Shown here one piece after another: positions 32,796 to 46,383 of a DNA stretch of 64,000 bases (position 1 is the stretch's first letter; each line of letters begins with the position of its first letter). Below the pieces are notes generated by a model. It was not told where the DNA came from, ran no database searches, and saw nothing but the letters and a program-made list of their open reading frames with translations. Position numbers and translations under genes: made by a program. Source of the DNA: Spodoptera frugiperda (taxonomy: Eukaryota; Arthropoda; Insecta; Lepidoptera; Noctuidae); contig NC_064231.1 of assembly GCF_023101765.2 (NCBI RefSeq), forward strand, positions 7,392,501-7,456,500. Direction: 5' to 3'.

Positions 32796-34867
32796 CTACT
32801 GATTTTTAGTTAATTTAGTGTTTGACTACAGTAAATATTAAAATATAGTACTCTACTATTCCGAAAAGTTGTCACTTTAGTTTCTTTATTTTAGTTTTAT
32901 TATTTCGCTGTATAAAAACTTCTCAACCTATTGTTAATATTTATTGATACTTTTCAAATAGTGTAAACATTATCTCTAACAGCACAATTGTAAGACATCT
33001 TGCTCGTTTAACTATTTCTGTGGATAATGTAGTTAATTGGCAATTAAATTTACTTAACATCCTCCAAAGTGATTGTAAACAAGAGACAGAGGCCTTATGT
33101 TTACATTATTCTCAAGATTATCTGTCTACAAAGCTAGATCATTACTTCATTTATTTTATTAACTCATTGGATATCGTAAAACAATTATTTTATCTATCAA
33201 CGGCGCTTTATTTTAATTATCAAATCTCTTTTTGGGATGAATTTAAGTAAGATTAGTCCCTAAACGGTTTTATTTGCATACGAAACGTTTATGGTTAGAA
33301 AACGATCATTTAGCTGCTAATGAGGCAATAAATCGACAGGGAATCGATCTGATTCTCTCTGATGGCTGAGCGACTCGCGTCCTTCGATTTTATAGTAGTA
33401 AATGTAACGTCACGTAAGCGATACCTGAAGGCTAGTGAGCCCACACGGTTGCGCGGTGTCATCCATCTACCATTACACAATAGTTTAGAATCTTCATAGC
33501 GAACAGGTTCCAAGAGATTTATCTCTGTTGCGACCTCAGAGAATTCGTTAAATAGATATTTGTAAGCTTTTTATATCAACGCTCTTGTTTATTGACTCAC
33601 TGCGAATCGATGAACTTTATTAACGTGTAATTTACATTCTGCATGTCTCAAATGATAGCTTGTTTCGTTTGGACGAAATTTATGGTTTTTAAAGGCAATT
33701 TTTATTGATTGTGGCAATGTATATTATAATTATTATGGGCAGAAATACGTGGTTATCAAAACCGAAATATAAATCACAATATTAAATACAAGTTCGCTTC
33801 CGTTTATATCAAATATTGAATACATTTGGTAAGGAAAATAACAGATTCTTTATGTAATCTGGACTAAATTTTATGTAAATGAGCAGATTAAAATATCAAT
33901 GTCAAATGCCCTTCTTCACAGATTAATGTATCAAAGTGGTTCTGTGTGGTAGACTAATGACAAAAACAGCTAAATGTGCCACGAGAACATTTACGTTATA
34001 AATGTATGGAATGTTAATTTGACACGTTAGAGCAAAATGATAGATCTCTTTTGTTTGTTTTCGTAAGAACTAAAGGTTTAGGAGGTTAAATGTGAATAAT
34101 AATCGTTTGTTAGACAAAGGCTTGGCGTGTGATGCGCAGGTGATCTTCACCTCTCCATGAAGCTCTATCGTGATACTATGCCGTCCGTTCGGGCTCGACC
34201 TTAGCATTTGGTTTAACGCACTTACCGTTTAATACCTGATACAAGTCGTTTTCTACAATGTTGCTTGTTTTATTACTTTACTACATATAAGAATAATGTA
34301 AGAAGTTTCCATCGGAGTTTATTGTATGTTTCAACCATTTATTTAATTCTGTGTAGCAAGTCATTCATAATGACTTCTTAAAAAAATTGCGTTATAATTT
34401 TTAACACGTTTCCATCACTATCAAGACTTCAAGAGCCCTGTTTCCACTACTAGAATTTAAAAATGCAATTTAGGAATGGTGCGTGATCTTGATATACTTC
34501 TCTTAAGTCAAATGAGCATTCATTCATAATATTTTGAAGTGTTGGTGTAGTGATGTATATTTGTACATACAGACTTTAATACTTCAGAATTGTTTACCTA
34601 TTAGTACGTCTTGTACCAATGGATTTAATAGTGCACAGTCGCTTCATGATTAATGCGGACTCGCGTGCCCTATACGAGTAACTTCGCCCAGGACGCATTT
34701 GTCGTTGGTATATTCTACAAACCCTTTATTATATTGCAATTGTTCGGATTAGGAATAACAAAATTAAACTAGAATGTATTATTTCTCGTAGGAGCCGATG
34801 GTCTACGCAGAGGCCTATATGTTTTCATTTTCCCACATCAAGAACTCCCCGCATTAAGATTGTCTCC

Positions 34868-34995
34868 TATGTCATGGGTGCGTTTACAAACATACAATCT
34901 CAAATACACATAATATCCAGGCTTGAACCAACAGTTTGTGGATCACACAAACACTTGCTCCGTGCGGGAATCGAACCCAGCTATCACACATCGTT
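34868..34995 (-). repeat. tRNA-derived SINE, minus strand
   Basis: CGTGCGGGAATCGAACCCAG at 34961-34980 reads on the minus strand as GGGTTCGATTCCCGCACG, a perfect Pol III box B with flanking stem. Adjacent text resembles a lepidopteran SINE body. The absence of a complete cloverleaf argues against a tRNA gene. Confidence 0.55.
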
Positions 34996-37900
34996 CATTA
35001 CACATATTATAATGCTATGTCACGGACTGTTTATGATAGGTAAGGTAGAAAAATTAATTAGTCCATGATGTAGTGCCTTACGTTGTGAACTTTTGGTCTA
35101 GAAGCTTTTAATATTACTATGTACAAGTATCATCTTATCCTTCAAATAATCTTCATTGTAAAATCTCTAGTTCAATTTATTTATAATAATAAAATAATGT
35201 ACCATCATAATACAAGATACAATATTGATACCCTGTACAATGTACTTGTCAATAATAATATTTGAACATCAGAATACATTGTAGTTTTTATAATGACGTG
35301 ATGTTTTCGATATGTCTGTCTTCTGATTGAATGAATAATCTATTTTGACCTATCGAAAGTTTCTATTATAAATATTATTACTAATATCTATACAAACACG
35401 TGTATAAAAACTGATCGGAACATCTGGACAACTAAAATGTAATCCTATGTCCAATATAAAACGTATCTAAGTGTGATTTTTTATTAACACCTAATCTATA
35501 TCTTTATTCGAAAAGTTCATGGCAAAATAGACTAGTTGGCTACCCACGCTTTGGTAAATTTATGTAAGTAACTTGCCATCTGGGTGCGGCTAAAGATGGC
35601 ACTGCTTGTGTTGGGCAACTCGTAATCTTATCAACATACGAATGACTTTATACTAGCACTTTTACTTAAAATATCCCTCGAAATTGTGACGTCACATTGC
35701 GATCACTCAAAAGGTTAATAGACTTGCCTATGCATGGTTACAGTAGCGATCTTGTGGTAACGATACTAGATATTATAAAGCCTTTCAATTCTAAGGCCAA
35801 GTTGATACTTAGTGTAGGTTATCTGCTGCTATTCATTTAATTGCTGTTTTATTACATCTTAATTCTAAATATAACTTTGAAATGGTTTATCAAAGCTGTG
35901 GTTTCGATGTGGCTACTATTTAATTTGACGTCAATAAAGTTATGTTCAGTATAATTGAATATTATTTATAATGACGAGCATGTATGATATTTTCCTTAAA
36001 ACTGGTTGTAAATCAATTATTATTGGGATGTATAATTTTTATACATTTAATTTGGAAATTAAGTTGATTGGCTAAGGAAATTGACAGTTATTACTTTTTA
36101 CACGTAAATAAGGGGTGTGACTCAAAAAAGGTTAAGAGGGATTTATTCCAAGAATGAAGCGACCAACCTGTAATATAATTCAAGATCCCTTCATACGCTC
36201 CTAAAATAAGCCCTTGAATGGAATTTTAGCAGAGATCTTAAAACAAGATTGCTATTAATACCTTGAACATCACTGGATGTAGGTATATTATTTAAACAGA
36301 TGTAGATTGCAAATTAAGAATGCAAATATTTACTAGTAGGTAGAAGGTACGCAATGATTAATACCTTGTCTATAAATCTGCACTTCCTGCGTAATAGCTT
36401 CTTAACAAAGGACTCTATTTGCTTAAATAAACTATAAATTGTGATGTAATATTTACTTTAAACATTTTAGAAAATGATATTCTGTGTATAATAGTGACTT
36501 GTCACTTGTATAAAGCGTAAGCTAGGAAAATCTAGTGTCTTTCTTAATAGTGTTTACTGACGATGGGCTTGTGGCTGTGTGTCGAAATATTCCAATACAA
36601 ACTCATCTTCCCTTTACACATAACTTTTGTGAACTTAAAATAAGAAGATACATATAAATGTCCATGTTTACCACCAATTGCACCCAATAACCAATTTGGT
36701 CCAAATTCACGTCATCCAATTCCCAATTTATTGGATGTGTGGCGCCAATTGTACCTACCTACGGAATTAGCATTCTTTGGCGTATACTGATATTTATATC
36801 CAGACATTCCACATTGGTTACCACTAAAATCCGGCTAAGGTTCGTTTAACTTCAGGTACGTCGTAAAATTGACTATAAAGAAACACTTACAATATCGTTT
36901 ATCACGTATAGACATCGTGTGCAAAAATATTCATAAATATTCCGGTGTAGATATGAATTTTAACTATAAATATTACATTTAAAATAGATCTTAATTGTTT
37001 AATGTCGATGAAAATGTCAAATATTCGAGGACGTCTAGAATGCATATTATGGCGAAGAGGCAGTTTATTTTGCATAATTTAGATCTTCAAAAATATTTAT
37101 TTGTTAGGTAATATTCCATCTGTTACATTCAAACTAGTTTGAGCTTAGACCTAAAATGTGTGAGAAATCTGTGAAGGTGTAAGCAAAGGTTTATATTAAT
37201 AATTATAGCTCTCTTACTTACATTCCTATAACTCTAGGTTCCAGATATAAGACAATAAAATACCGGTAATGTTAATAAAATTTTCACCGATTTTTTACTT
37301 AGTTTTTGAAAATACTGACTGAGAAAGTAAAATACATTTAAACATATTTATTTACAAATTTTACTATCACTCTTATGAATGAAGAAAATTTCAATAAGAA
37401 ATAATTATTATTAAAACATAGTATCAATCTCATTTTCCATTATTAAAACGATGGGACTTGATAACAATTAATTTAAGTTTTGTAATACAAGTAAGATAAC
37501 AAGAATGACTATTACAATAACCTTCTAGTTTGTAAGTTAATGTAAATATTACAGCAATTACTTTAATAGTGATGTAACGTAAGTAAAAAACAATAAGTTT
37601 TTACAGTGTAAATCCATATAAGTAGAGTAGTGTTGTGTCTGAGGTATCTTCACCTTATATGGATAACTATGTCCATGTATAGAGGCCGAGATTCATCCAA
37701 GAATTCTACAACCTATTTTTTATAGATTAAATGTCAGTTGTAAACTACTGAATCATCCTTATTTTAATTAAAATAATGCTTGTTATTGTGAATCAAACGA
37801 GATTGTTCACAAGTCTGAGATTATCGATAAAAGCTTGTACTATACGTGAATAATTAATATTGGTTGGATAGCTTAGCTAGCAACAGTTTTTTTTAAGAAA

Positions 37901-39010
37901 ATCTAGCTCTGACCGTAATCTTTACCTTCACATATGGTTCTGAATTAAGACTATTTCCTTGCCCTTTTAAGAAATCGCAGTAAAGTAAGAGACCGACATT
38001 ATTTTGGTAGATACTACCGTATTCAATATCCGTAACATTAATTTTAAAAAATGGTGAGTATTTTACTATGGTTTATGGTTGCGAATGACTTAGCCTAAGT
38101 TGTTATATAGTAGGCAGATTTATGACATAGAATTGATTTATGAATGTAACATGTTATACAAGTTCTTTTACAATCCAATTTTCTGACTCAAATTAGCCAC
38201 TGACTTATTAACTCCATAGAATTTCAAGTTTACCTACATATCGTAGATATCTAAAAATATTTTACAAACTAGTTTTATAGTATTTCGTAGTTTTTGCGTG
38301 TATTTTGTTACCTATTACAGAAATTGGATATATATTCTGATATTAAATTTTATAATCATTACAAAAATAATTCTAAATATTTGCATTTCATCATTTTGAT
38401 CGCAATAAAATTATGCAAGCTAAAGCAAATTTAGCATTCTTTATTAATTCTTGCGTTTGATTCATATAGTAAGTATTACAAAATGTTCTAATTTGTGTGT
38501 GAAAGAAAAAAATATTCGATAAAATTGACATTATTTTCATTGAATATTTATTACTACAATTTTTTCAATGCAACGGTTTATTTTTAATTCTAAATTACTT
38601 TATTTTTTATCTTTTTTATTTCTAAATACTTTACTACAACAAAAATATATCAAATTTCAGGTTCTAGTGTAAAAATACCTTCGTTTCTCAATCAAAAGTC
38701 CTCTTTTCCTTGACCTTACGTCCCACTTACTTCGCTCCTTGTGGTCAAGTCATAATAAATCTAGAAGTGGTGGTCAGATGTGTCTTAACAGTCAATTGTT
38801 TGGCTAAAGCAGGCAGTACATCAATGTATAAGGAATCTGTGTAGGCTGGCATTTACTGGACTTTATCTTTTAAATGATAATATATTTCGCATTTTTTATG
38901 TAAACTAGCTCATAAATACGTCTTTGAGATATTTATTTGTAATTTTTATACAATGTTTTTATATTTTAAAATTAGTATATTCCATATATTTATTTAAAAT
39001 TCTCTAAAAT

Positions 39011-39141
39011 TAAATTTTTAAATTTAGTATATATATTTACTATTAGCCATTATTTTATTTCAACACGCCTTTTATTTTACATTTTTAAATTTAGTATATT
39101 TACTATTAGCCATTATTTTATATCGACACGCCTTTTATTTT
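39011..39141 (+). repeat. Two-copy tandem duplication, about 65 bp
   Basis: TTTTTAAATTTAGTATAT ... TTACTATTAGCCATTATTTTAT ... CACGCCTTTTATTTT occurs twice in succession. Confidence 0.8.
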
Positions 39142-39144
39142 CGC

Positions 39145-39240
39145 AGTGGTAAGCATAGGTGCACATAACGGGTCACAATGTCAAATATACAATGTGCACC
39201 CACATTTCACTAGTTATAAGTCCCAATGTAATAGAGGATG
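39145..39240 (-). repeat. SINE 3' part (GGGTGTACATTG family)
   Basis: Inverted relative of the block at 415-560: GGTGCACATAACGG, ACAATGTGCACCCACATTT, TTATAAGTCCCAATGTAATAG. Confidence 0.6.
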
Positions 39241-39544
39241 CATTTATTGCCAAGTACTTTTCGCAACTAAAACTGACAATTATTTTTACTATACGCCCAA
39301 CTTCACTATTTTTCAGCTACTGTAGTTGTCTAAACAAACAAGATTACGTTTTGTGCGTTCAATTAGCACAATGGTGACAATTCTGTTTCTGGGTCAGCAG
39401 TGATTAGCAGCCATCGGACTGAGGGATTCTAGACAAGAGCAATGAACATAATATTCTATACATTTTAAGACGCTATAAAGTCTCATTACGTGGAAAAAAT
39501 AATGGAACTTATGTACTCCGTCTAAGTAAATTAAAACCACCTTT

Positions 39545-39672
39545 AACCGACGAGCATGCATGAAAAGACTGATGACTGTAATGTTGATGAAGCGAAAGAG
39601 GTATGTAAGAGTCGTAGCAATTGGCGGTCCATTGTCTCTGCCTACCCCCATGGGAGACAGGCGTAAAGTTAT
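39545..39672 (+). repeat. Interspersed repeat, GCATGAAAAGA family, copy 2
   Basis: GAGCATGCATGAAAAGACTG, TTGATGAAGCGAAAG, TCTCTGCCTACCCCCATGG, AGGCGT; matches 32066-32160. Confidence 0.6.
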
Positions 39673-40028
39673 GTATGTCTAACTAAATTGTGAAATAAAA
39701 AGTGTGTTAGTAAATCAATACACAATAATAAAATGTGTAAAGGTTATTCTTCGTTTAAAATGGATGGAAAATTAGCAATAATAACCGTGGAACCAGCTCG
39801 GCGACGCGACACGTTGGAGTTGCATCCTCGGCGCCGGCGCACACTAGCATTAAACAAATAGGTTTGTAGGCTCGGGTCAAAAGCCACAGTTCACTTGCAC
39901 CACAATTTATTTGATTTACTTAAAACAGCATGAACTTACTCGTACTTCCAAGTATAGTAATCTATCTATCTATACACTTTTACTAGAAACTCGATTAACT
40001 GGTATACTTACGTATAACTATTTGACTG

Positions 40029-40105
40029 TGAACTCGACTAGTTTCAAGCCACGCCAGGAGCCCATATTAATGAGCAGCATTGCGCGACCCACGACGCGTG
40101 AGAAA
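40029..40105 (+). repeat. Interspersed repeat, TTTCGAGTCACAGAGG family, diverged copy
   Basis: CTCGACTAGTTTCAAGCCACGC, GGAGCCCATATTAATGAGCAG, GCGCGACCCACGACGCG. The words CGACTAGTTTC and ATGAGC link it to the copies at 32738 and 57946. Confidence 0.45.
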
Positions 40106-43100
40106 CTTGATGCAATTCATGTTCATAATACCCATATTTACAGCTCAATACCATTGCTATGAACTTTATTAATAACTGTTATAAAGTGTTCCTTAATTTC
40201 AATAACAATATGTTGGAGGTCGCGATTTTATGCGAATATAATGTCCTCTGGAGCTCGATGTAGGTTATACAGTTAATGCCTTATGTTCAGATTACTGTGA
40301 GTAATCGTCCGTTAGTCGTATCAAATGTCAGAGTTCTATTTAATACCGTATATAAGCCTAAAAGAATTGAATTTACCAAAAACATTGTTTCTTAGTGAAA
40401 TCTGAAAGCAAACATTTGATTAAAATCGGTTGTAACCACATAATATAATTAGAGTACACAATTTACATACTCAGTCATACGTTAAATACTCATTGTTTGA
40501 TGGTAATTATTATACTAAAATTTATTCTAACCTAGCTGGCCTTATGTAGAAAACTAATATAATTTCACGACATTTCTGGTCGCAATCGCCCTTGCCTTCT
40601 CCAATAAATTTTGTTTTTGTATCGAATAGTGAGCAAGGTATTGCACGTCGCTTTAATAAAAGGTAGAAAAACATGGTCTCAGCCATTTCCTAAGTCTATC
40701 TCAGTCCTAATGTCAAATTAAATTTGTGTTATTATACTTTTTATAATATATCGGTTAAATAGATAGTACAGACAGCTCACGATTTACTCTTCAATACCTA
40801 TTTGTTTGAATAAATGGGAACCTGACAACAAATACCTTGAATACACTGTTGAGAAAATGATTCATAGCCAATTATAATATCTGATTATTATAAACTTCGG
40901 CTAGTTTGTACATTTATCTGTGTTTTATTGATTAATGTCTATCTTTTAGACACCGGAACATTAAAACTATCTATTAAACTAAGAGCCGCTGATAAAAAAG
41001 ACCAAAACGATGTTTATAATTTTATTTTATCTAGTATTACCTATTTAAAGATGTGATTAAGAGATTCACTCATTTTTCCCCAGGCTATACGACAGGTAAT
41101 AAAGCCACTCCTTGTATTTCCAAAACAGGATATTATGTTTAGATCTACATTTTTCACAGAATGATGTCATATCATCGGAAGACATTAATGAAATGTCATA
41201 AAGTTGTTAAATCTGTTGCCTACTGAACAAAGCTTGGAAAAAACTAGTTCTTAAGATTTCGAAAGGATTAGTATTATTCTTTGGTATAAAAATGTTATTT
41301 ATAAACAAGATCATTTGTTTAACGAATTTAAACATAATTGTAGAGCACCGATGATATGTAGTATGTTGGGTATTTGTTCTTTTTTCATATTTTTCTAATT
41401 CTTTATCCATTTCGACAAAGAAATTCAATAAAGAAAACATTTAATCACCACATTTGTAACGCAATTTCCAATTACTGCTTTTCTGCTAAAAATACAATTT
41501 ATATGAATTAATAAGCATAGAAATTAAAGATTATTAAAGTTTAGAAATAAGTATAATATGTAGTGGTGATTGCGACTGTCCTCAAGCAATCCTGACGTAG
41601 TGAGCGGCGAATGTTGACTGGTAGAACATCGCAAAGTTCATTTATTCAATAGATATTTTTTGCTGTAGCTATGTTAATCAAATGTCTCTTTGATGTCACC
41701 CTTGTACTTAATGATGGTTTGATTGAATAAGACTAGGCACAGAGAATTGTCACGTCTTCGGGTCTGTGCATTGCAATTTGTAGTTGACATTAGTTTCAAT
41801 TAAATTGGGTACACGGTAGCTTTGGATAGAATTGCAATACATGGTTATAACGATCAAGGAATGATTTTTTGGAAAAATTAAGTTTGTATAAGTATTTATG
41901 AATGATTCCCCGTCTTATGATTATTCTTCACTTGTCTTAAACTCAGTTCAAGATGACTTTTCTTTCCATTGTCTCTACTAGCAAACGTTATTTTATCTTC
42001 ATTGCCATACACCTCATAATTTTACTGCAGTTTTTATGACAATCGTAGTCGACTTGATGTGAATGATTTTTGTCATTCATAATAACAAGTGTGTCAATCT
42101 GACAAGTTTGATGAAAGCAAAGAGCGAGTTGGCAATGTTCCTACTTCCATTCACCGAAAGAAACACGAATCATATTACAAAATAAACCATTGTTATTGTT
42201 TTTGTTCAATTTTAATGCAATAGATTATCATTTCTGTATGTAACTTTCTTTAGCAAATTAATTACCGTTGCCGCAACTGAATTTTTCGCACCTTTATCGT
42301 AGTAATTATAACGATAGTACGAGTATGTTGTTTTGTGTATGTAATTGTTTGCAAATAAGATTAGATAAAAGTTCTATGGAATGTGTTTATTATATTTCAT
42401 GGTCTCGTATTTTGAGTTTATGTAAAAAATGTTATGTTTTACTTAGTAAACGCACTTTTACAAGTTTTTAAAATATTTTATTTTTGTATTTCAAGTTTTA
42501 GGTGTTCACCATCTCACTGAACACGCAATTCTGTACTTCATTTCAACACGTAGGTTCTTTTTAATAGGTTGGTATTGCTACTAGCAGTACTAGTTGGTGG
42601 GAGCGTGTGACATTACCACCAAAACCAGAGGTGTGAGAAATTGTCCCACACAAATGATCCTTCTAATCGGCCATCTACTAAAGCAATGAGATTAACCTCC
42701 ACTAGTATTCGCATTCGCATACAAAACTATAAGTAATTAGCTTTTGTGCACGAAAACAATACTATAATAGTTTTATTGTCTACAAATTTGGTCCGATGAC
42801 CTGTTAAATTAAAGTTTACACAATTGTATGGTTTTGGCTTATCATTGACATTGTCTCTTTAATTTTAATTAACTGGCTAATTGTTACAACTTATTCCATG
42901 CTTTGCAGTAATTATAGACCTTTATGCTCCTTAGGCTTAATTAGAATTGTATTCTCTAGCAAAGCATGAGTGGTAATTAAATGAAATTGATATCTGAATT
43001 AGGTTAACGCCTGGGATTTTAGAGCAATTAATAAAGACCCGTTTAGTTGAAATAATACAACCTAATTTACCTAGGACGGATATATATTATTATCTGATAA

Positions 43101-43234
43101 TATTTTACAAAGATTTTGCTATTTATCAATCAACTGATAATTGTTCGATAGATGTCTTTTTATACTTTGCAAGTTATATAAATAACTAACAATGAATAGG
43201 TAGGTCAATAGGTACTTGTAAGAAGATTATATTA

Positions 43235-43440
43235 CTATGGAATACAAACGAGCATACGGATCACCTGATGGTAAGCGATCAGCGCTGCCCATGGACGCAA
43301 CACAAGAAGAGTCACAGGTGCGTTGCCGACTCTTTAAAAAGGAATACGCTCTTTTATTGAAGGTTTGAAGGTCGTAACGGTTCAGACATATCGCGAATGA
43401 CAGCCCATTCCATAGTTTTGCTATGCAAGTTGTTTGTTTG
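43235..43440 (+). repeat. Lepidopteran interspersed repeat, copy 1
   Basis: ACGAGCATACGGATCACCTGATGG, GCGATCAGCGCTGCCCATGG, AGTCACAGGTGCGTTGCCG. It occurs in the opposite orientation at 58650-58836. Confidence 0.65.
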
Positions 43441-44987
43441 TTACGATCTAGTTATTCATCCATCTTTGACATAATAATCTATAGTTATTGAAGAATTTTA
43501 AGTAGTTATTTGATATTGGAAAAGCCTAATGTACGCTAATGATGCCGACCTCGAAATTCGGTAGTTCAACGTAATAAATGATTGATGATGATGACAGTGT
43601 GGTGTAGCAAAACACTGGAATTGGGAATTAAAAATCACCATTGTATTAAGAACGTGATTAATTCACGTTTTTAGATGTGTTGATAAAAGGATATTGAACG
43701 ACTTTTACAAAAAAGTTGTTGAGAGTACAATTTCATAGTGTTTACTTAGTTATTGATTGATTATATCGTTTACTTAAACGTAATTTTCATAGCGTTTTTA
43801 TTGGTTAAACTGATTTGTATAATTTTTTTACAGGACCGTTTCATATCTTTACATTTGATAAATTATGTGTAAGTATCTAAGTATCTATACAAGACAAAGT
43901 ACAACGATACACATAAAAAAGCTTTACATTGATTACTTAATTTCCCTAGCATAATAAATTTTGAATAAAACCGTTTTATATGCTCATGACAAATTAAATA
44001 ACCCTACGTGTTAATGGACAAATTGTCTTTATGAATACTCAGAAACTAGTTCCGATCAAAAAGGGTAATGTTGGCCATAAAACGGCCATAAAAAGCCCAT
44101 GAAAGTTGAACTATACATTTATTATACGGAAATAAACATGTTGTAGGGCCATTACTCCATTAAGTACTATTTCATAAGCTCAGTGTGTGGTTGAATTGTA
44201 GTACATTTTAATGACTCATTTTACACTTTATAGAAATTAAATTGTAACTGCATTTAAGACGATAGGCACGATTCTGTACTGTTGCGGACATTTTATATGC
44301 AAATGGCGATGGCGATAGATATTTTGATTGATAATGAGCGAAAAGAAAAGCAGAACATAAGTAACTTTTGTAACCTTTCTTCTAGATACGTTAATAGTTT
44401 CATAATAAAGATCGAGATTTTATTGACTTTTTGTACAAAATTCCCATTCTTCACTACGTAAAACCTTATGACAACCCACCAATAGTCACAGAAAAATAAA
44501 TAATTTCCAAATAGGTACATTCTACGAGTACCTAGATTTTCCTTAAAATTATCTCGTTTAACCAAACCTATGAGCAAACTAGTGGCTAAATGTGTAAATG
44601 TTAGCAACTAACGAACGCACGTATATTGACTCTTCATGTTTCGTATGTAAGTGTGTTGGTATGTCAAAGCAGTTAATAAGTTCCAAGTTTAAATAAAATT
44701 GTAAAATGCCAAGCGCAGTGGCATCTTCGTGGCGCGGGCGCAATTTGCAATGCATTTGACATAAAGCGTGCGTACCATTTAAGTGTTGGGTTGGCCATCG
44801 TTTTACGAGACTCTTGATAGTTATTCTATTGTACGTTGAACGAGATAATGTTACGACAAAGGGACGGACTATGCGACACGCGAGATGTCTCGATTAACTC
44901 TATGATATGATAATTCTTGGCTACTGGTCAATGTGTCATTTGGGCTATAAACCGCAATTTAGAATGAATTACACGGTTATCTTCTTC

Positions 44988-45115
44988 TCTTCTCTGTCGT
45001 TTCGCTCTTGGCAGAGCAGTTTGAGGCGGCTGTTTGTATTGGAGGTGGATACTGCTTTCCTCATGATCTCCTACCATCTCTGACTGTTTCTGTGTCTCAC
45101 TGTAGTGTTGGTAGT
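44988..45115 (+). repeat. Probable interspersed repeat
   Basis: CTTGGCAGAGCAGTTTGAGGCGG ... TGCTTTCCTCATGATCTCCTACCATCTCT ... TGTGTCTCACTG. Recognised from memory as a common lepidopteran repeat; only one copy here. Confidence 0.4.
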
Positions 45116-46263
45116 TCAGATTGTTGTAAATGAGAAGATGTTAAACGAAGAACACTAAGAATCCTGATAACATTTTATTTTTTTAATACATTACTTTGTT
45201 GTTGCCCTCAATCTCCAACTTCTTATCAACAGCATTAGCTAATACTATGGGCTAAAGCCATAAAGTTTAATTTCATGGGCACAAAGGTTAAACATACAAT
45301 TCTTATCAATTTTATTGCTGATCTTATACCTTTTATTGCCATTAAATTTATAATCACGTCTATTAGCAGCACTCATATGTATGTATCAATAAAATAGTCC
45401 ATAAAGCTAAGTTCGTAAACTGGCCCTTTATAAAGGAACGAATTGTAACTTAATGAATATTTATTTTAATACAATTTGGTTGTAAAGAACACAATAAAAT
45501 CAATGTCAGTGAAGAATTTATAACTTATTTAAACAAAGTAGACACTTCAGTCGTAAATTTGAAGTTTATGATTACTATGTACATAATTTAGTGCACTAAT
45601 AACATTATAATAAAATTATACTAACTTCCCAAAATGGAGTAAACAATGATAAAATTGACAATAATGCGTCGCAAAACAGCAGGGTATAGACTGTAAATTG
45701 TAAATGGATTGACATTAATTAATTAATAAATAATTATCAGTATTGTAATTAAGTCGTAAAATTCAGTTTTTATAGACGAAATTAATAAAAAAACTTTTAA
45801 CATTTGTAACAATGCTTATGTTAATTTTTGTAATAATATTATTTGATGACTGTTTTGTTATCTGGTGAAACTTTTTCCCGTAGTTTTTGTAATTTATTGT
45901 ATTTTTTTTTTAATATTTTGCTCTACACAATTAGACAAAATAAAAAGAGTTAATATACTAAACGATTCGATCAAATTACTGGTCAATAATGACGTAACTC
46001 AACTCCATATTGTTAATATGTCTCATATGATTAAAAAACTTTTTTATTGAAACTGAAACATAAATTCCAGAATGATGTTTCTAAATGCTTCTCTAAAATT
46101 TATACTTTCTTAAGATCTCAAAGATGTTCGTTGACTATTGAAGTTTCTGTCACTGCTTATAATTTTTTTTTGTTGCTTAGATCGTAGGCCTAAGTACATC
46201 CCTGTGTTGCACAGAGTGCAGGCTCCCCCGGCCACATGCAATGGCTAGACAAATCCGCGTCTC

Positions 46264-46271
46264 TATATAAG
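46264..46271 (+). promoter_or_regulatory. TATA box of the right-hand cuticle gene
   Basis: TATATAAG, 120 bp before an ATG that is directly followed by a splice donor. Similar in sequence to the TATA box at 30614. Confidence 0.6.
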
Positions 46272-46383
46272 GGACAGGTGATTAGACGAGTAAGTACAAT
46301 CGGGCGCACACGCCGCGAACCAAACCACATGGGATATAATCATTGCTCATCCTGAATTATCAAGTGCTTCATACATTATCACA

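Larger units (their letters stand above)
31544..46263. other. Gene-poor 14.7-kb stretch with dispersed repeats
   Basis: No coding region can be supported on either strand; short frames lack recognisable motifs and splice partners. Repeats are listed separately. A GC-richer patch at about 39785-39890 stands out but I cannot name it. Confidence 0.45.

Noticed and set aside
33310..33513. 67-codon minus-strand frame
   Set aside because: Base composition is richer than its surroundings but there is no family resemblance. Possibly an old repeat.
34961..34980. tRNA gene
   Set aside because: Only the box B and its stem are present, and the surrounding sequence is SINE-like.
38051..38058. ATG followed by GTGAGT as a possible first cuticle exon
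   Set aside because: No TATA box or initiator upstream and no exon downstream to pair with before the better candidate at 46384.
44293..44607. 104-codon minus-strand frame
   Set aside because: Hydrophobic AT-rich translation with no motif; the length is expected by chance in such sequence.
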